The notes beneath the pieces are model-generated. The model made no database searches, was not told where the DNA came from, and was given only the letters and a program-made list of their open reading frames with translations. Of a DNA stretch of 64,000 bases, positions 7,727 through 16,284 are shown piece by piece (the first letter of the stretch is position 1; the number at the start of each line of letters is the position of its first letter). The translations under genes were made by a program, and so were the position numbers. The stretch spans positions 5,740,905 to 5,804,904 of the forward strand of contig NZ_CP036291.1 in NCBI RefSeq assembly GCF_007750855.1. The letters run 5' to 3'. The DNA comes from Pirellulimonas nuda. GTDB taxonomy: Bacteria; Planctomycetota; Planctomycetia; Pirellulales; Lacipirellulaceae.

Positions 7727-9313
7727 ATGGCGGACGATCGTTGGTTAAGGACGCTACGCGGCCCCGTGTTGGGCCTGGCTTCCGCGCTACTGCTGTTTGC
7801 CGGCTGGGGCGGCGGCTGCTGCGCGGGGGCCCCGAACATCGTGCTCATCTTGTGCGACGACATGGGGTGGTCCGACCTGGGCTGCTACGGAGGCGAGGTT
7901 GAGACCCCCAACCTCGACCGGCTGGCCGGCCAGGGGATGCGGTTCACCCAGTTCTACAACAACGCCAAGTGCACCACGACACGGGCCTCGCTGATCACCG
8001 GCCTGTACCCCCGGCCCGACGGCCAGCGGCTGCTGCATCGCAACATGGTCACGCTGGGGGAAGTGATGGCGGACGCAGGCTACCGCACCGCGCTGTGCGG
8101 CAAGTGGCACCTGGGCCGCTCGCCGTCGGAGCACCCCTCGGACCGCGGGTTCCAGGAGTACTACGGGCTGCTGGACGGCGCGTGCAACTTCTTTGATCCG
8201 TCGATCGCCGACCCGCCGTACAAGGGGGGCGGCACGCGCTACTTTGCCCACAACCATCAGCGGATCACGTCGTTCCCCGAAGACTTCTACACCACCGACG
8301 CGTTCACCGACCACGCGATCGCCACGGTGCGGCGTTTCGCCGAGGGGGACGCCCCCTTCTTCCTGCACCTGTGCTACAACGCGCCGCACTACCCGCTGCA
8401 CGCCCCGCCGGAAGACATCGCCAAGTACCGCGGGCGGTTCCTCGACGGCTGGGACACCATGCGCGAGCGCCGGTTCGCCCGCCAGAAAGAACTGGGGCTG
8501 ACGGACGACGCCTGGCGGCTCTCGGGGCGTGACTCGCAGGCCTACGACTGGGAGACCGCGGACCACCAGTTCGAAGACCTGCGGATGGCGGTCTACGCCG
8601 CGATGATCGACCGCATGGACCAGAACATCGGCCGGCTGCTGGCGACGCTCGACGAGCTGGGCGAGACCGACAACACGCTGATCTTGTTCTTGGCGGACAA
8701 CGGCGGCTGCGCCGAGGAGCCGGGGGGACGCGACCCGGCCCTCCGCCACCCGGGGCCGAAGGACGACTACGTGGCGGTGGGCCCCGCGTGGGGCTGGGCC
8801 CAGAACGCGCCGTTCCGCCGCTACAAGGTGTGGATGCACGAGGGGGGGATTTGCACGCCGCTGATCGTGAAGTGGCCCGGCCAAGTCGCCGAGGGCGCCA
8901 TCACTTCGCAGCCGGCCCACATTATCGACCTGCTGCCGACGTGCCTCGACGTCGCCGGGGGCGCCTACCCCGCCGAGCGCCACGGCCACACCATCTTGCC
9001 CGTGGAGGGCAAGTCGCTGGCGCCGATCTTTGCCGGCGAGCAGCGCACGCCGCACGATCAGCTTTGCTGGAGCTTCGCCGGGAACGCCGCCATCCGCCAA
9101 GGGGACTGGAAGCTGGTGTTCGACAAGCTCACCAAGGCGTGGGAGCTGTTCGACCTGAGCAGCGACCGCACCGAGATGAACAACCTGGCCAGCGGCGCGC
9201 CGGGCCGCGCGGCGCGGATGGCTGCGGACTACAACGCCTGGGCGGCCGCAACGGGCAACCAGAAGCACCCCGGCCCCAAACCGGCGCCGGCCGGCGCAGC
9301 CGCGGACCGGTGA
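7727..9313 (+). CDS. Secreted sulfatase (alkaline phosphatase superfamily)
   Basis: A 528-residue sulfate ester hydrolase, probably exported by its N-terminal hydrophobic segment (about residues 10-28). Family features are NIVLILCDDMGWSDLGCYG (metal-binding Asp pair), the active-site strand KCTTTRASLITG, GKWHLG, and LADNGG in the second metal site. The formylglycine-precursor motif reads Cys82-Thr-Thr-Thr-Arg86, so the usual central Pro of C-x-P-S-R is Thr. Related arylsulfatases with Thr here exist as far as I recall, so activity is still likely. ATG 7727 is supported by GGAGA six bases upstream. It converges on the transporter gene with a 16-base gap. Confidence 0.88.
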   Translation: MADDRWLRTLRGPVLGLASALLLFAGWGGGCCAGAPNIVLILCDDMGWSDLGCYGGEVETPNLDRLAGQGMRFTQFYNNAKCTTTRASLITGLYPRPDGQRLLHRNMVTLGEVMADAGYRTALCGKWHLGRSPSEHPSDRGFQEYYGLLDGACNFFDPSIADPPYKGGGTRYFAHNHQRITSFPEDFYTTDAFTDHAIATVRRFAEGDAPFFLHLCYNAPHYPLHAPPEDIAKYRGRFLDGWDTMRERRFARQKELGLTDDAWRLSGRDSQAYDWETADHQFEDLRMAVYAAMIDRMDQNIGRLLATLDELGETDNTLILFLADNGGCAEEPGGRDPALRHPGPKDDYVAVGPAWGWAQNAPFRRYKVWMHEGGICTPLIVKWPGQVAEGAITSQPAHIIDLLPTCLDVAGGAYPAERHGHTILPVEGKSLAPIFAGEQRTPHDQLCWSFAGNAAIRQGDWKLVFDKLTKAWELFDLSSDRTEMNNLASGAPGRAARMAADYNAWAAATGNQKHPGPKPAPAGAAADR

Positions 9314-9329
9314 AAAGCGCGCACGCCCC

Positions 9330-10955
9330 CTACGGTGACCCGGTCAGCAACGGCAGCGCCCAACCGATCAGCGGCGTGAGCACCGACACGGCCACCAACG
9401 CCATCGGGTAGACGGCCACGTACGCGGTCGCCGGCGCGGGGGAGTTGGCCAGCCGGCTCACCACGCCCAGCCCCGGCGTGCAGGTCATCGCTCCGCACAC
9501 GGCGCCGAGCGAACGCAGCGCGTCCCAACCCGCCGCGTAGCGGGCGATGCAGAACGCGGCCAGCAGCGGCAGCAGCGTCACCAACGCGCCGGCCGCAAGC
9601 ATCGCCGGGCCTTGGGCCGAGACGACGCTCCAGAAGCTGGCGCCCGCCCCCACGCCGGCGCTGGCCAGGAACAAGATCAGCCCCGCCTCGTTCATCAGCC
9701 CGCGGGCGGCGATCGGCATGCGGAAGTTCAGCGGGCCGATCCGGCCGAAGTGCCCGGCGATCAGCCCGGCCAGCAGCGGCCCGCCCGCCAGCCCCAGCGT
9801 GGGGGCGAACCCCTCGATCCCGGGCACGGGGATGGGCACGTGGCCGATCGCGATGCCGGCCAGCAGCCCCACGCACAGCGGCAGGAAGCGGGTGTCGTGG
9901 ATCCGCTCGGGGCGGTGGCCGATCTGCGTGACCAGCCGCTTGCAGTCGTCGATGTCGCCCACCACGCGCAGCTCGTCGCCGAACTCCAGGCACATGTCGC
10001 CCCTGGGGACAAACTCGAGGTCGTCTCGCCAGAGCCGCGTGATGGTCACCCCGAAGCGTTCCCGGAAACCCAGCTCGCGTAGCGACTGGCCGCAGAGCGA
10101 CTCTTCGGTGACCACCACCCGCGCGTCGGAGATCACCGACTTGGGGGGCCGGAAGTCGTCTCGCCTCGGCCCCAGCACGACCTCGATCTTGCCGAGGTCG
10201 GCCGCGGCGCCCACCACCCTCAGGTACTGGCCGATCGCTAGGTGCGTTTCGCCCTGCGGCGAGAGCGAGGCGTAGCGGTCGAGGACCCGCGACACGTTGG
10301 CGCCGTCGCCCAGGATCGACTCGACCTGCGCCAGCGTCTTGCCGTTGACCTGGGGGTTGGTGATCTCGAACCACGCCGCCTCGATCGGGGGCGCGGCGTC
10401 GGCGTTGCGGGCCGCCTCCGCCTCGTGCTCCCAGTCGATCCGCAGCAGCCGGGGGACGACCTGCACGAACAGGATGACGCCGATCACCCCCAGCGGGTAG
10501 GCGACGCCGAAGCCGACAGAAATATGCGGGTCGTTGTACACCTGCAACGAAGCCGCCAGCGCCGGGGTCGACGTCAGCGCCCCGGCGTACAGCCCCATCG
10601 CGATCGCGCGGTCGAGCCCCAGCATCGTCGCGCCGGCGATCGCCGCCCCCCAAGCGGTGAGCAGCGTCACGCCGGTCAGCAGCAGCAGCGTCGGCCCGTG
10701 CCGGAGGATCGACCTGAGGAAGTGCGGCCCCGCCTGCAGCCCGACGGAGTAGACAAACAACGTCACCCCCAGTTGCCCCACCAGCGGCGGCAGCGATACC
10801 CCGAGGTGCCCCAACGCCATGCCCACAAACAGCACGCCGGACGTGCCCAGCGCGACCCCCCAAAGCCGCACGGCGCCCAGCGCCACGCCGAGCGCGGCGA
10901 TCGCGGCGAGCGCCATCAGCGGGTCCGCCTGCAAGAGGGACAGGGCGTGCTGCAT
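9330..10955 (-). CDS. AspT/YidE-type membrane transporter with two RCK_C (TrkA_C) domains
   Basis: A 541-residue inner-membrane protein of the aspartate:alanine exchanger family (YidE/YbjL/AspT). Two halves of about five hydrophobic helices each flank a cytoplasmic middle region of roughly residues 195-370. This holds two TrkA_C/RCK_C-like domains, the second visible as FVPRGDMCLEFGDELRVVGD. The halves share the repeated glycine-rich pattern seen in VYSVGLQAGPHF and LFLASAGVGAGASF. The transported substrate is unknown; family members exchange dicarboxylates or amino acids. It lies upstream of ppsR on the same strand, 49 bases after that gene, so the two may be co-transcribed. Confidence 0.85.
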   Translation of the reverse strand: MQHALSLLQADPLMALAAIAALGVALGAVRLWGVALGTSGVLFVGMALGHLGVSLPPLVGQLGVTLFVYSVGLQAGPHFLRSILRHGPTLLLLTGVTLLTAWGAAIAGATMLGLDRAIAMGLYAGALTSTPALAASLQVYNDPHISVGFGVAYPLGVIGVILFVQVVPRLLRIDWEHEAEAARNADAAPPIEAAWFEITNPQVNGKTLAQVESILGDGANVSRVLDRYASLSPQGETHLAIGQYLRVVGAAADLGKIEVVLGPRRDDFRPPKSVISDARVVVTEESLCGQSLRELGFRERFGVTITRLWRDDLEFVPRGDMCLEFGDELRVVGDIDDCKRLVTQIGHRPERIHDTRFLPLCVGLLAGIAIGHVPIPVPGIEGFAPTLGLAGGPLLAGLIAGHFGRIGPLNFRMPIAARGLMNEAGLILFLASAGVGAGASFWSVVSAQGPAMLAAGALVTLLPLLAAFCIARYAAGWDALRSLGAVCGAMTCTPGLGVVSRLANSPAPATAYVAVYPMALVAVSVLTPLIGWALPLLTGSP

Positions 10956-11004
10956 GGCGGGGCCGTTGGCGGGGGGAGCGGGGGGGGCCGACCGGCGCGC
11001 GGGG

Positions 11005-11841
11005 CTACCGGGTCGGAAGTTTCAGTAGTTCTATGATCTGGGCGGCCGTCTTTTCAATCGTCGACCCCGCTACGTTCACCACCGGCCAGCCGCGGCGGCG
11101 GTACTCGGCCTCGGCCTCCATCACCTCGCGGCGCACCGCGGGCAGGTCGTCGTAGTCGGTATGCTCCATCCCCATCTCATCGGCCCGGTCGCTGCGGATG
11201 GCCTGCAGCAGCTTGGGCTGCGTGGTGAGGGCCACGATCTTCTTCTGGCTGATCTTGGCCAGCTCGGGTGGAAAACCGGTCTGCGGCGAGATCGAGACGT
11301 TGGCCGTCTTGTACCCCCGCGACGCCAGGTAGAGCGTGGTGGGGCTTTTGCTCACGCGGCTCACCCCCACGATCACGATCTCGGCCGCCCGCAGCGTGGG
11401 GAGCCCCAGCCCGTCGTCGTGCTGCAGGGCGAACTCCATCGCCTCGATCCGCTGCCCGTAGGCCATGTCGACCTGGTGCAGCCGGGACAGGTCGTTCTCC
11501 GGAAGCTGCCCCACACAGGTCGAGATAAAGTCGATCAGCGGGCCGGTGGCGTCGAACTCCGGGATCGACCGGGGCACACACCAGCGCTTGATGCGACGCT
11601 TCGACTCGTCGCTGGGCAGGGCGTGGATCACGATCGAGCGCGGCCCATCGGCGGCGGCCAGCGCGGCCTGCAGCCGGGCCTCGCTGTCGACCAGCGGGTG
11701 GTCAACGATCTTGATCGTCGCGTTGGGGAACTGCCCCGCGGCGATCCCCAGCATGCGGTGGACCAAGTCGCCGGTCGCGCCGGCGATCAGGTGCGCCGTG
11801 TAAGAGTTCTTGGCCGCAGCAGCGGCTTTCTTTCGGGCCAT
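11005..11841 (-). CDS. ppsR: Pyruvate, phosphate dikinase/PEP synthase regulatory protein (bifunctional kinase-pyrophosphorylase, DUF299)
   Basis: A 278-residue member of the PpsR/PDRP family. It inactivates PEP synthase or PPDK by ADP-dependent threonine phosphorylation and reactivates it by phosphate-dependent release, so it switches between glycolysis and gluconeogenesis. The family P-loop is visible as GVSRVSKSPTT (about residues 158-168), followed by YLASRGYKTANVSI. The tail IEKTAAQIIELL is also typical. A lysine/alanine-rich N-terminal extension of about ten residues precedes the domain. The target enzyme gene is not in this window. Confidence 0.9.
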   Translation of the reverse strand: MARKKAAAAAKNSYTAHLIAGATGDLVHRMLGIAAGQFPNATIKIVDHPLVDSEARLQAALAAADGPRSIVIHALPSDESKRRIKRWCVPRSIPEFDATGPLIDFISTCVGQLPENDLSRLHQVDMAYGQRIEAMEFALQHDDGLGLPTLRAAEIVIVGVSRVSKSPTTLYLASRGYKTANVSISPQTGFPPELAKISQKKIVALTTQPKLLQAIRSDRADEMGMEHTDYDDLPAVRREVMEAEAEYRRRGWPVVNVAGSTIEKTAAQIIELLKLPTR

Positions 11842-11918
11842 TACTTGCCATCAGGTAGGTCAGGCCGTGCCTGACGCAGCGGGGGAATATCGAGTCGCGT
11901 CGTCGGGAGCCGCCCGAC

Positions 11919-12191
11919 CTAATCGCGGAGTTGGTCGATCAATCGTCGCATCCGCGAGTACCGCAACAAACCAAGCAGCGAGACGACCCCCCCCAACCCC
12001 ACCAGCGACCAACCGCTGAGGTGCGTTTCGATCGACGGCTCGAACAGCTTGAGCAGCGTCGCGCCGGTGGCGATCAGCATGATCGCCGTGCGGGCGTAGG
12101 CCAACAGCGTCCGCTCGTTGGCCAGCCGGGTGCGTTCGCGCGCCAGGCTGTCTCGAATGGTGGTCTGCTCGGGCGGCGCCGGCGTGCTCAT
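11919..12191 (-). CDS. DUF202 small membrane protein
   Basis: A 90-residue inner-membrane protein of the DUF202 (YidH-like) family. The start RDSLARERTRLANERTLLAY is the hallmark, followed by two helices (TAIMLIATGATLLKLF and WSLVGLGGVVSLLGLLRY). Function is unknown. ATG 12191 overlaps the TGA of the upstream PH-domain gene by four bases (ATGA), a sign of translational coupling and joint function. A longer frame exists upstream but would have to read through the neighbour's codons in another frame. Confidence 0.85.
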   Translation of the reverse strand: MSTPAPPEQTTIRDSLARERTRLANERTLLAYARTAIMLIATGATLLKLFEPSIETHLSGWSLVGLGGVVSLLGLLRYSRMRRLIDQLRD

Positions 12192-12871
12192 ACGGCTTCG
12201 ATGTGCAGGCCGCGGCGGCGGCGTTCGCGGCGGCGGGCGTCGTCGATCAGGTCGGCGACGTACCGCACCCGCTCGATCCCCGGCAGCTTGAGCTTGGGCG
12301 TGGTCGTGTCGCTGGAGTCGATCTGGATAGTCCCCACGCCGAAGGCCCGCTGCACGGGGTCCTGGCGGAAGGTGACGTCGTCGATGTCGATCAGCTCGAC
12401 CCGGTCGATCGTGCGCCACAGCAGGCCCGACTCGTGGATCAGCCGCTGCGTGGTGAGCGTGTAGTGGACGCTAAACCGCCGGTAGAAGTAGAGCCCCACC
12501 AGCAACACCCACATCACCAGCAGCCCGATGAGCAGCCAGAACAGGCCCCCGCCCGAGAGCATGCCGGCGACGCCGAGCACGATCGGCGCCGCCACCGTGG
12601 CCAAGCCGCCGGCGGCCCAACTGCCGATCATGGCCATCTTGGCGTAGCTCCCCTGCCAGAGCTGTTCCTCGGTCTCTTCGCCGTCGGTCTGCTTCGAGGC
12701 GGCCGCACGCAAGAACCGCTCACGCGGCGCCTCGGCGGCTGGGGGCGCCGCGGGGTCGGCCTCGGGCGTCTTCAGGTCCGAGGGGGCGTGCCGCGCATCG
12801 AGCCGGCCGCCGCACTTGGGGCAGTAAACCGATTCTTCGGCAACCTCTGCCTGGCACTTGGGGCATTGCAT
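12188..12871 (-). CDS. Zinc-ribbon membrane protein with bacterial PH domain
   Basis: A 227-residue protein. Residues 1-25 form a zinc ribbon with paired CPKC motifs (MQCPKCQAEV and YCPKCGGRLD). A proline/alanine linker follows, then two adjacent membrane helices near residues 85-135. The last part is a bPH_2-type pleckstrin-homology domain (TLTTQRLIHESGLLWRTIDRVEL, FGVGTIQI, LPGIERVR). PH-domain membrane proteins of this type have no settled function. ATG 12871 starts the ribbon; the longer open frame upstream has no homology. The ATGA overlap with the DUF202 gene suggests one membrane complex. Confidence 0.85.
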   Translation of the reverse strand: MQCPKCQAEVAEESVYCPKCGGRLDARHAPSDLKTPEADPAAPPAAEAPRERFLRAAASKQTDGEETEEQLWQGSYAKMAMIGSWAAGGLATVAAPIVLGVAGMLSGGGLFWLLIGLLVMWVLLVGLYFYRRFSVHYTLTTQRLIHESGLLWRTIDRVELIDIDDVTFRQDPVQRAFGVGTIQIDSSDTTTPKLKLPGIERVRYVADLIDDARRRERRRRGLHIEAV

Positions 12872-13192
12872 GCTCGCGTCGTCTCCGAGGGGTCGATCGT
12901 GGGGCCGGCTCCGCCACCGCGGCCCGCGTGGGGCCGCATTATAGCGCCGGTTGGGGGCCGCGGTACACACGGCATGCGGGTGGTTCGCTGCGCGGAGGCC
13001 GATCTTGGGGTAATAACGCATCGATCTGGATCCGAGTGAGCCGGGGCGTCCCCGCCCCTGGCGCGCCGCGACAAGCGGCGCCGGATGGGAAGCCTTTGTC
13101 TGATGCGCCGGGGTCGAGGACGCCCCGGCTCGCACAGCGGCGCAGCTCCGCGGCATTTCACCGCCTCCCCGCCCACGGTATGATCCTCCGGT
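12872..13192. other. Divergent promoter region with inverted repeat
   Basis: 321 bases without a gene between the PH-domain gene and nrdR. GAGCCGGGGCGTCC (13038-13051) and GGACGCCCCGGCTC (13118-13131) are perfect 14-bp inverted arms enclosing a second G+C-rich palindrome. This resembles the GAGCCGGG-type intergenic repeat seen again at 45041-45095. No promoter hexamers stand out. Confidence 0.65.
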
Positions 13193-13666
13193 ATGCGATG
13201 CCCGTTCTGCAAAGAAGACAACGACCGCGTGATCGACTCCCGCGCCAGCCAGGACGGGCTGGCGATCCGTCGGCGTCGCGAGTGCCTGAGCTGCGAGCGC
13301 CGCTACACCACCTACGAGCGGCCCGAAGAGACCACGATCAAGGTGATCAAGCGCAACGGCGCCCGGGCGCCGTTCGACCGCGAGAAGATCAAGCGTGGGC
13401 TCGAACGGGCCTGCGTCAAGCGGCCGATCAGCGACAAGCAGATCGAGGCGACCGTGGGCGCCATCGAGAACGACGTGTACGCCACCTTCGACACCGAGGT
13501 CGAGAGCCGTCAGGTCGGGCTGCTGGTGATGGAGCACCTGCGGGCGCTCGACGAGGTAGCGTTGATCCGCTTCGCCAGCGTCTACCGGCAGTTCGACGAT
13601 ATCCACGACTTCTTCGAGGAAATCCGCCCCCTGCTAGAAGCCGAGCCCCGCACGGCGCCCCGCTAG
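13193..13666 (+). CDS. nrdR: Transcriptional repressor NrdR
   Basis: A 157-residue ATP/dATP-sensing repressor of ribonucleotide reductase genes. The N-terminal zinc ribbon has Cys3, Cys6, Cys31 and Cys34 with the family sequence DSRASQDGLAIRRRRECLSC. The ATP-cone domain begins at VIKRNGARAPFDREKI. Length matches the family (about 150 residues). The short tail EAEPRTAPR lies over the first copy of a 38-bp tandem duplication that contains the stop codon. Target genes (nrd) are not in the window. Confidence 0.96.
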   Translation: MRCPFCKEDNDRVIDSRASQDGLAIRRRRECLSCERRYTTYERPEETTIKVIKRNGARAPFDREKIKRGLERACVKRPISDKQIEATVGAIENDVYATFDTEVESRQVGLLVMEHLRALDEVALIRFASVYRQFDDIHDFFEEIRPLLEAEPRTAPR

Positions 13667-13733
13667 CTCCGCTTCCTCACGGGCGCGGCTCGATGCCCCG
13701 CTAGCTCCGCTTCCTGACGGGCGCGGCTCGATG
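13658..13733. repeat. 38-bp tandem duplication across the nrdR stop codon
   Basis: Two adjacent copies, 13658-13695 and 13696-13733, begin CCCCGCTAGCTCCGCTTCCT and differ at one base (TCACGG versus TGACGG). The first copy holds the nrdR TAG. The duplication is recent judging from the near identity. Confidence 0.9.
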
Positions 13734-13785
13734 CCCCCTTCTGGACAGGAATTGGTCCCCGACCTAAGATTCTACGTTCCAGTGG

Positions 13786-13858
13786 GGGGCGGTAGCTCAG
13801 TTGGGAGAGCGCTGCGTTCGCAATGCAGAGGTCGAGGGTTCGAATCCCTTTCGCTCCA
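13786..13858 (+). tRNA. tRNA-Ala (CGC)
   Basis: A complete 73-base cloverleaf. Acceptor GGGGCGG pairs with TCGCTCC (two G-U pairs), discriminator A. The D-arm is GCTCAGTTGGGAGAGC. Anticodon stem CTGCG/TGCAG encloses TTCGCAA, giving anticodon CGC. The T-arm is GAGGG-TTCGAAT-CCCTT. CCA is not encoded. It reads GCG codons, common in this high-G+C genome. Confidence 0.95.
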
Positions 13859-14096
13859 CTTCTTTTCTGGACCCCAGTCATTTTCTGGTCCCCACTCATC
13901 GGGCGACCAATTTTCGGGAACCCAGCGGTCCCCCCCAGCGGTGGACGCTAGTCCACCGAGGGCCGAGCCATGTCGGATAATCCTTACGAGAGCTCGACGA
14001 CGGCGGGGGAGTCTGCCGGGTCCGATCGCCGCTTCAGGAGTCTTGACGTGATCTCCTACGACGTGGGGCGAACTGTGTCAGTTGGTAGGTGACACA

Positions 14097-14576
14097 ATGG
14101 ACCTTGACGATATGGTGCGCGAAGCCCAAGAAGCTGAGGCGCGGAAGCCGCCGGAATCGGTCGAACTGCGAGACCTGTTCCCGCGCAGGCTGACGCCCAA
14201 GGCGAAAAAGCCGAACAAGCTTCATCTATGGTTGGTGACGATAATAGTCGGCTCTCTATCGGTCGGCGTGTTGGCGGCCCTCTCCAATCATGCCCCGAAT
14301 AAGACGCAGCCAAGCTCGACTTCTCAATCAGAGCTTTCACTAAGGCGTCTGATAGTGGACGGCGCCGGCGACGACTTCCTTGCGCTTTCGGACCGCGACC
14401 GCATGCGGCTCTGCCTAATGATTGAGGAGGCAGTCGGCAAGCATTCCGGCTGGCAATACCAAGCATTCCTGATGACGTTCTACGGCAACGCGAGACGCGA
14501 TGATCGGGCCGACCTTATGGGTTGGCGGATCAAGGAAGTAGCCGCGGCAGCGGCTTCCATGGAAATGCGAGACTAG
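14097..14576 (+). CDS. Hypothetical protein with one membrane helix
   Basis: A 159-residue protein I do not recognise. It has an acidic, then basic N-terminal region (DLDDMVREAQEAEARKPP, later KAKKPNKLH), one membrane helix (LWLVTIIVGSLSVGVLAAL, about residues 45-65), and a C-terminal mostly helical domain ending in EVAAAAASMEMRD. The likely topology is cytoplasmic N-terminus and outside C-terminal domain. ATG 14097 follows TAGGTGA as a ribosome binding site. Base composition is less G+C-rich than the neighbours. It sits just after tRNA-Ala and its end overlaps by 4 bases a truncated gene on the other strand, which suggests insertion at this spot. Confidence 0.55.
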   Translation: MDLDDMVREAQEAEARKPPESVELRDLFPRRLTPKAKKPNKLHLWLVTIIVGSLSVGVLAALSNHAPNKTQPSSTSQSELSLRRLIVDGAGDDFLALSDRDRMRLCLMIEEAVGKHSGWQYQAFLMTFYGNARRDDRADLMGWRIKEVAAAAASMEMRD

Positions 14577-14767
14577 TGCGCCCGCCGCCCGAGCAAGAAG
14601 TCGGCCTGAAAGTTGGGCGGGAAGTAGTCGCTGTAGGTCAGCAGCACGCGGAAAGTGGTTTGGCAGACCAACAAGCACGCGAGCGCAACAACCATCCGTG
14701 TCGCCGGAGATGTAGTCACCGCCGGGGGCAACATCGGCTGATTCTCTCCGTTATGGCTCATTCGCAT
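14573..14767 (-). pseudogene. N-terminal remnant of a DUF2306-type membrane protein
   Basis: A 64-residue frame with a polar start, one membrane helix (MVVALACLLVCQTTFRVLL) and then YSDYFPPNFQADFLLGRRAH before a stop. From memory, the DYFPPxFxxDFLxGR stretch just after the first helix is typical of planctomycete DUF2306 proteins, which continue with several more helices. Here the frame ends at that point, next to the unrelated hypothetical gene, so I read it as a truncated gene. It could alternatively be a genuine small membrane protein. Confidence 0.45.
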
Positions 14768-14773
14768 CGCCCG

Positions 14774-16093
14774 CTACTTCTCACTTCCCAGCCGCTTCAC
14801 CTCCACCTTGCGAAACTCCACCGGGTCGCCGTGCCCCGCAAAGCCAAAATGCCCGCTGGTGCGGTCTTTGCCGGGGTGGGCCGAGCCGGCCATGAAGTCG
14901 GCGGCGTCGGCCAGGTCGGCATCGAGGATCACGTTGCCGTTGAGTTCGACGCGGATCTTGCTCCCCTGGACGGTCACCTCCTGGAAGTTCCACTCCCCCT
15001 GCGGGCGCAGGAAGCCGCGGTGCGCGGCGGCCATGCCGTAGGCGCTGCCGTGGTACTGGCGGGGGTCGAGGTTCTTGTAGTTGGGGTGCTCTGAGTCCAG
15101 CACCTGCAGCTCGCACATCGCCGCGTAGGCGGGGTCGCCCGTGCCGGGCGAGCGGATCGCCAGGCCGTTGTTGCCGGCCGGGGGGAGGCGGAACTCGAGC
15201 CGGGCGACGAAGTCGCCGTACTCGTCGTCGCTCAGCAGCATCCCTCCCTGGCCCGCCTTGCAGCGGATGGCGCCGTCGACCACCTCGTAGTTGTCGGTCG
15301 CGCCGATCCACCCCGAGAGGTCGCGGCCGTTGAACAGCGGCTCGAAGCCATCGCGGTTGTGGCCGGCCAGGTCGGCGTTGGCCTCGTCGGTCGGCAGGTC
15401 GCGGACGTAGATACGCCGCCAGCGGATCTCGCCGCCGTGCGTCTGGAGCTGGATCGGCCCCTCGCGGAACAGCGGGCTGTCGCGGTCCCAGAAGTTTTGC
15501 ATGATGGCGTTTTCGACCACGAGTTGGTCGTTCAGCCAGACGCTGGTCCGCGCGCCGACTTGGCGGATACGCAGGTGGTTCCACTCGCCGAAGGGCTTGT
15601 CGGCCAGCACCAGCGGCATCCGGCCGGGGGCGTCCGGGGAGTTGTTCCACAGGCCCCCGCTGCCGTGGTCGGCGCCCAGCGCGATGTCATCGGGGTCCGT
15701 GGAGTCCCAGATCTGCACCTGGGGGTTCCCCTTCAGGTAGATGCCGCTGTCGGCCGTGGGGACGGTCTTGTAGTCGATCAGCAGCTCGTAGTCGCCGAAA
15801 TCGTCCTCGGTGGTCAGGTAGGGGCCCGCGCCGTCGTTCACTAGCTCGTCACCGTCCATGCGCCAATGCTCACGGGCCTCGGCCATCCACTGCTCCGACT
15901 TGGCGGCCCGCTCCTCGGGTGATAGCGCGGCCCACGTGCGTGGGTCGAAGTGGGGCCGCGCCTGCCAGCCCGCCAGGTCTTTGCCGTTCAAGAGCGAGCG
16001 GAACCCCTCGGGGGGGGCGTCGGCCGCCCAGAGCGGGGCGGTTGCGAGCGAGAGCAGAATCAGTACGAGCGGCGTCCAGCGGGTTGCGATCAT
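14774..16093 (-). CDS. Secreted protein with two DUF1080 (3-keto-disaccharide hydrolase) domains
   Basis: A 439-residue exported protein. Signal peptide MIATRWTPLVLILLSLATAPLWA is followed by two concanavalin-like DUF1080 domains. The first starts at EGFRSLLNGKDLAGWQ (about residue 28), the second at DGFEPLFNGRDLSGWIG (about 225). Each has the family pattern of an exposed edge region and a GNVILD/LNGN-type strand near its end. Known DUF1080 members bind or cut (3-keto)glycosides, and the family is strongly expanded in Planctomycetes. ATG 16093 opens the signal peptide. It is divergent from the sulfatase at 16285 and probably shares its control region. Confidence 0.88.
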   Translation of the reverse strand: MIATRWTPLVLILLSLATAPLWAADAPPEGFRSLLNGKDLAGWQARPHFDPRTWAALSPEERAAKSEQWMAEAREHWRMDGDELVNDGAGPYLTTEDDFGDYELLIDYKTVPTADSGIYLKGNPQVQIWDSTDPDDIALGADHGSGGLWNNSPDAPGRMPLVLADKPFGEWNHLRIRQVGARTSVWLNDQLVVENAIMQNFWDRDSPLFREGPIQLQTHGGEIRWRRIYVRDLPTDEANADLAGHNRDGFEPLFNGRDLSGWIGATDNYEVVDGAIRCKAGQGGMLLSDDEYGDFVARLEFRLPPAGNNGLAIRSPGTGDPAYAAMCELQVLDSEHPNYKNLDPRQYHGSAYGMAAAHRGFLRPQGEWNFQEVTVQGSKIRVELNGNVILDADLADAADFMAGSAHPGKDRTSGHFGFAGHGDPVEFRKVEVKRLGSEK

Positions 16094-16284
16094 CGGTGGT
16101 GTGTCCGGGAGGCGTTGCGGCAGGGTCGGCCCGGGGCAAGAGCGGCCGGTTTCCCCGATGGCGGTATCATGACCGCTGCGGGCGCCGCTTGCCACCATTC
16201 GCGGGTAAACGCAGGGGGCGCGGCGGTGCTAAACTAGTACCGCTCTGCTGACTCCCCCCTTCCGTTCAACCGGCGCTTTGAACC

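Noticed and set aside
13859..13925. Possible attachment site behind tRNA-Ala
   Set aside because: TTTTCTGG-type short repeats are present, but no second copy of the tRNA 3' end and no integrase gene were found in the window.
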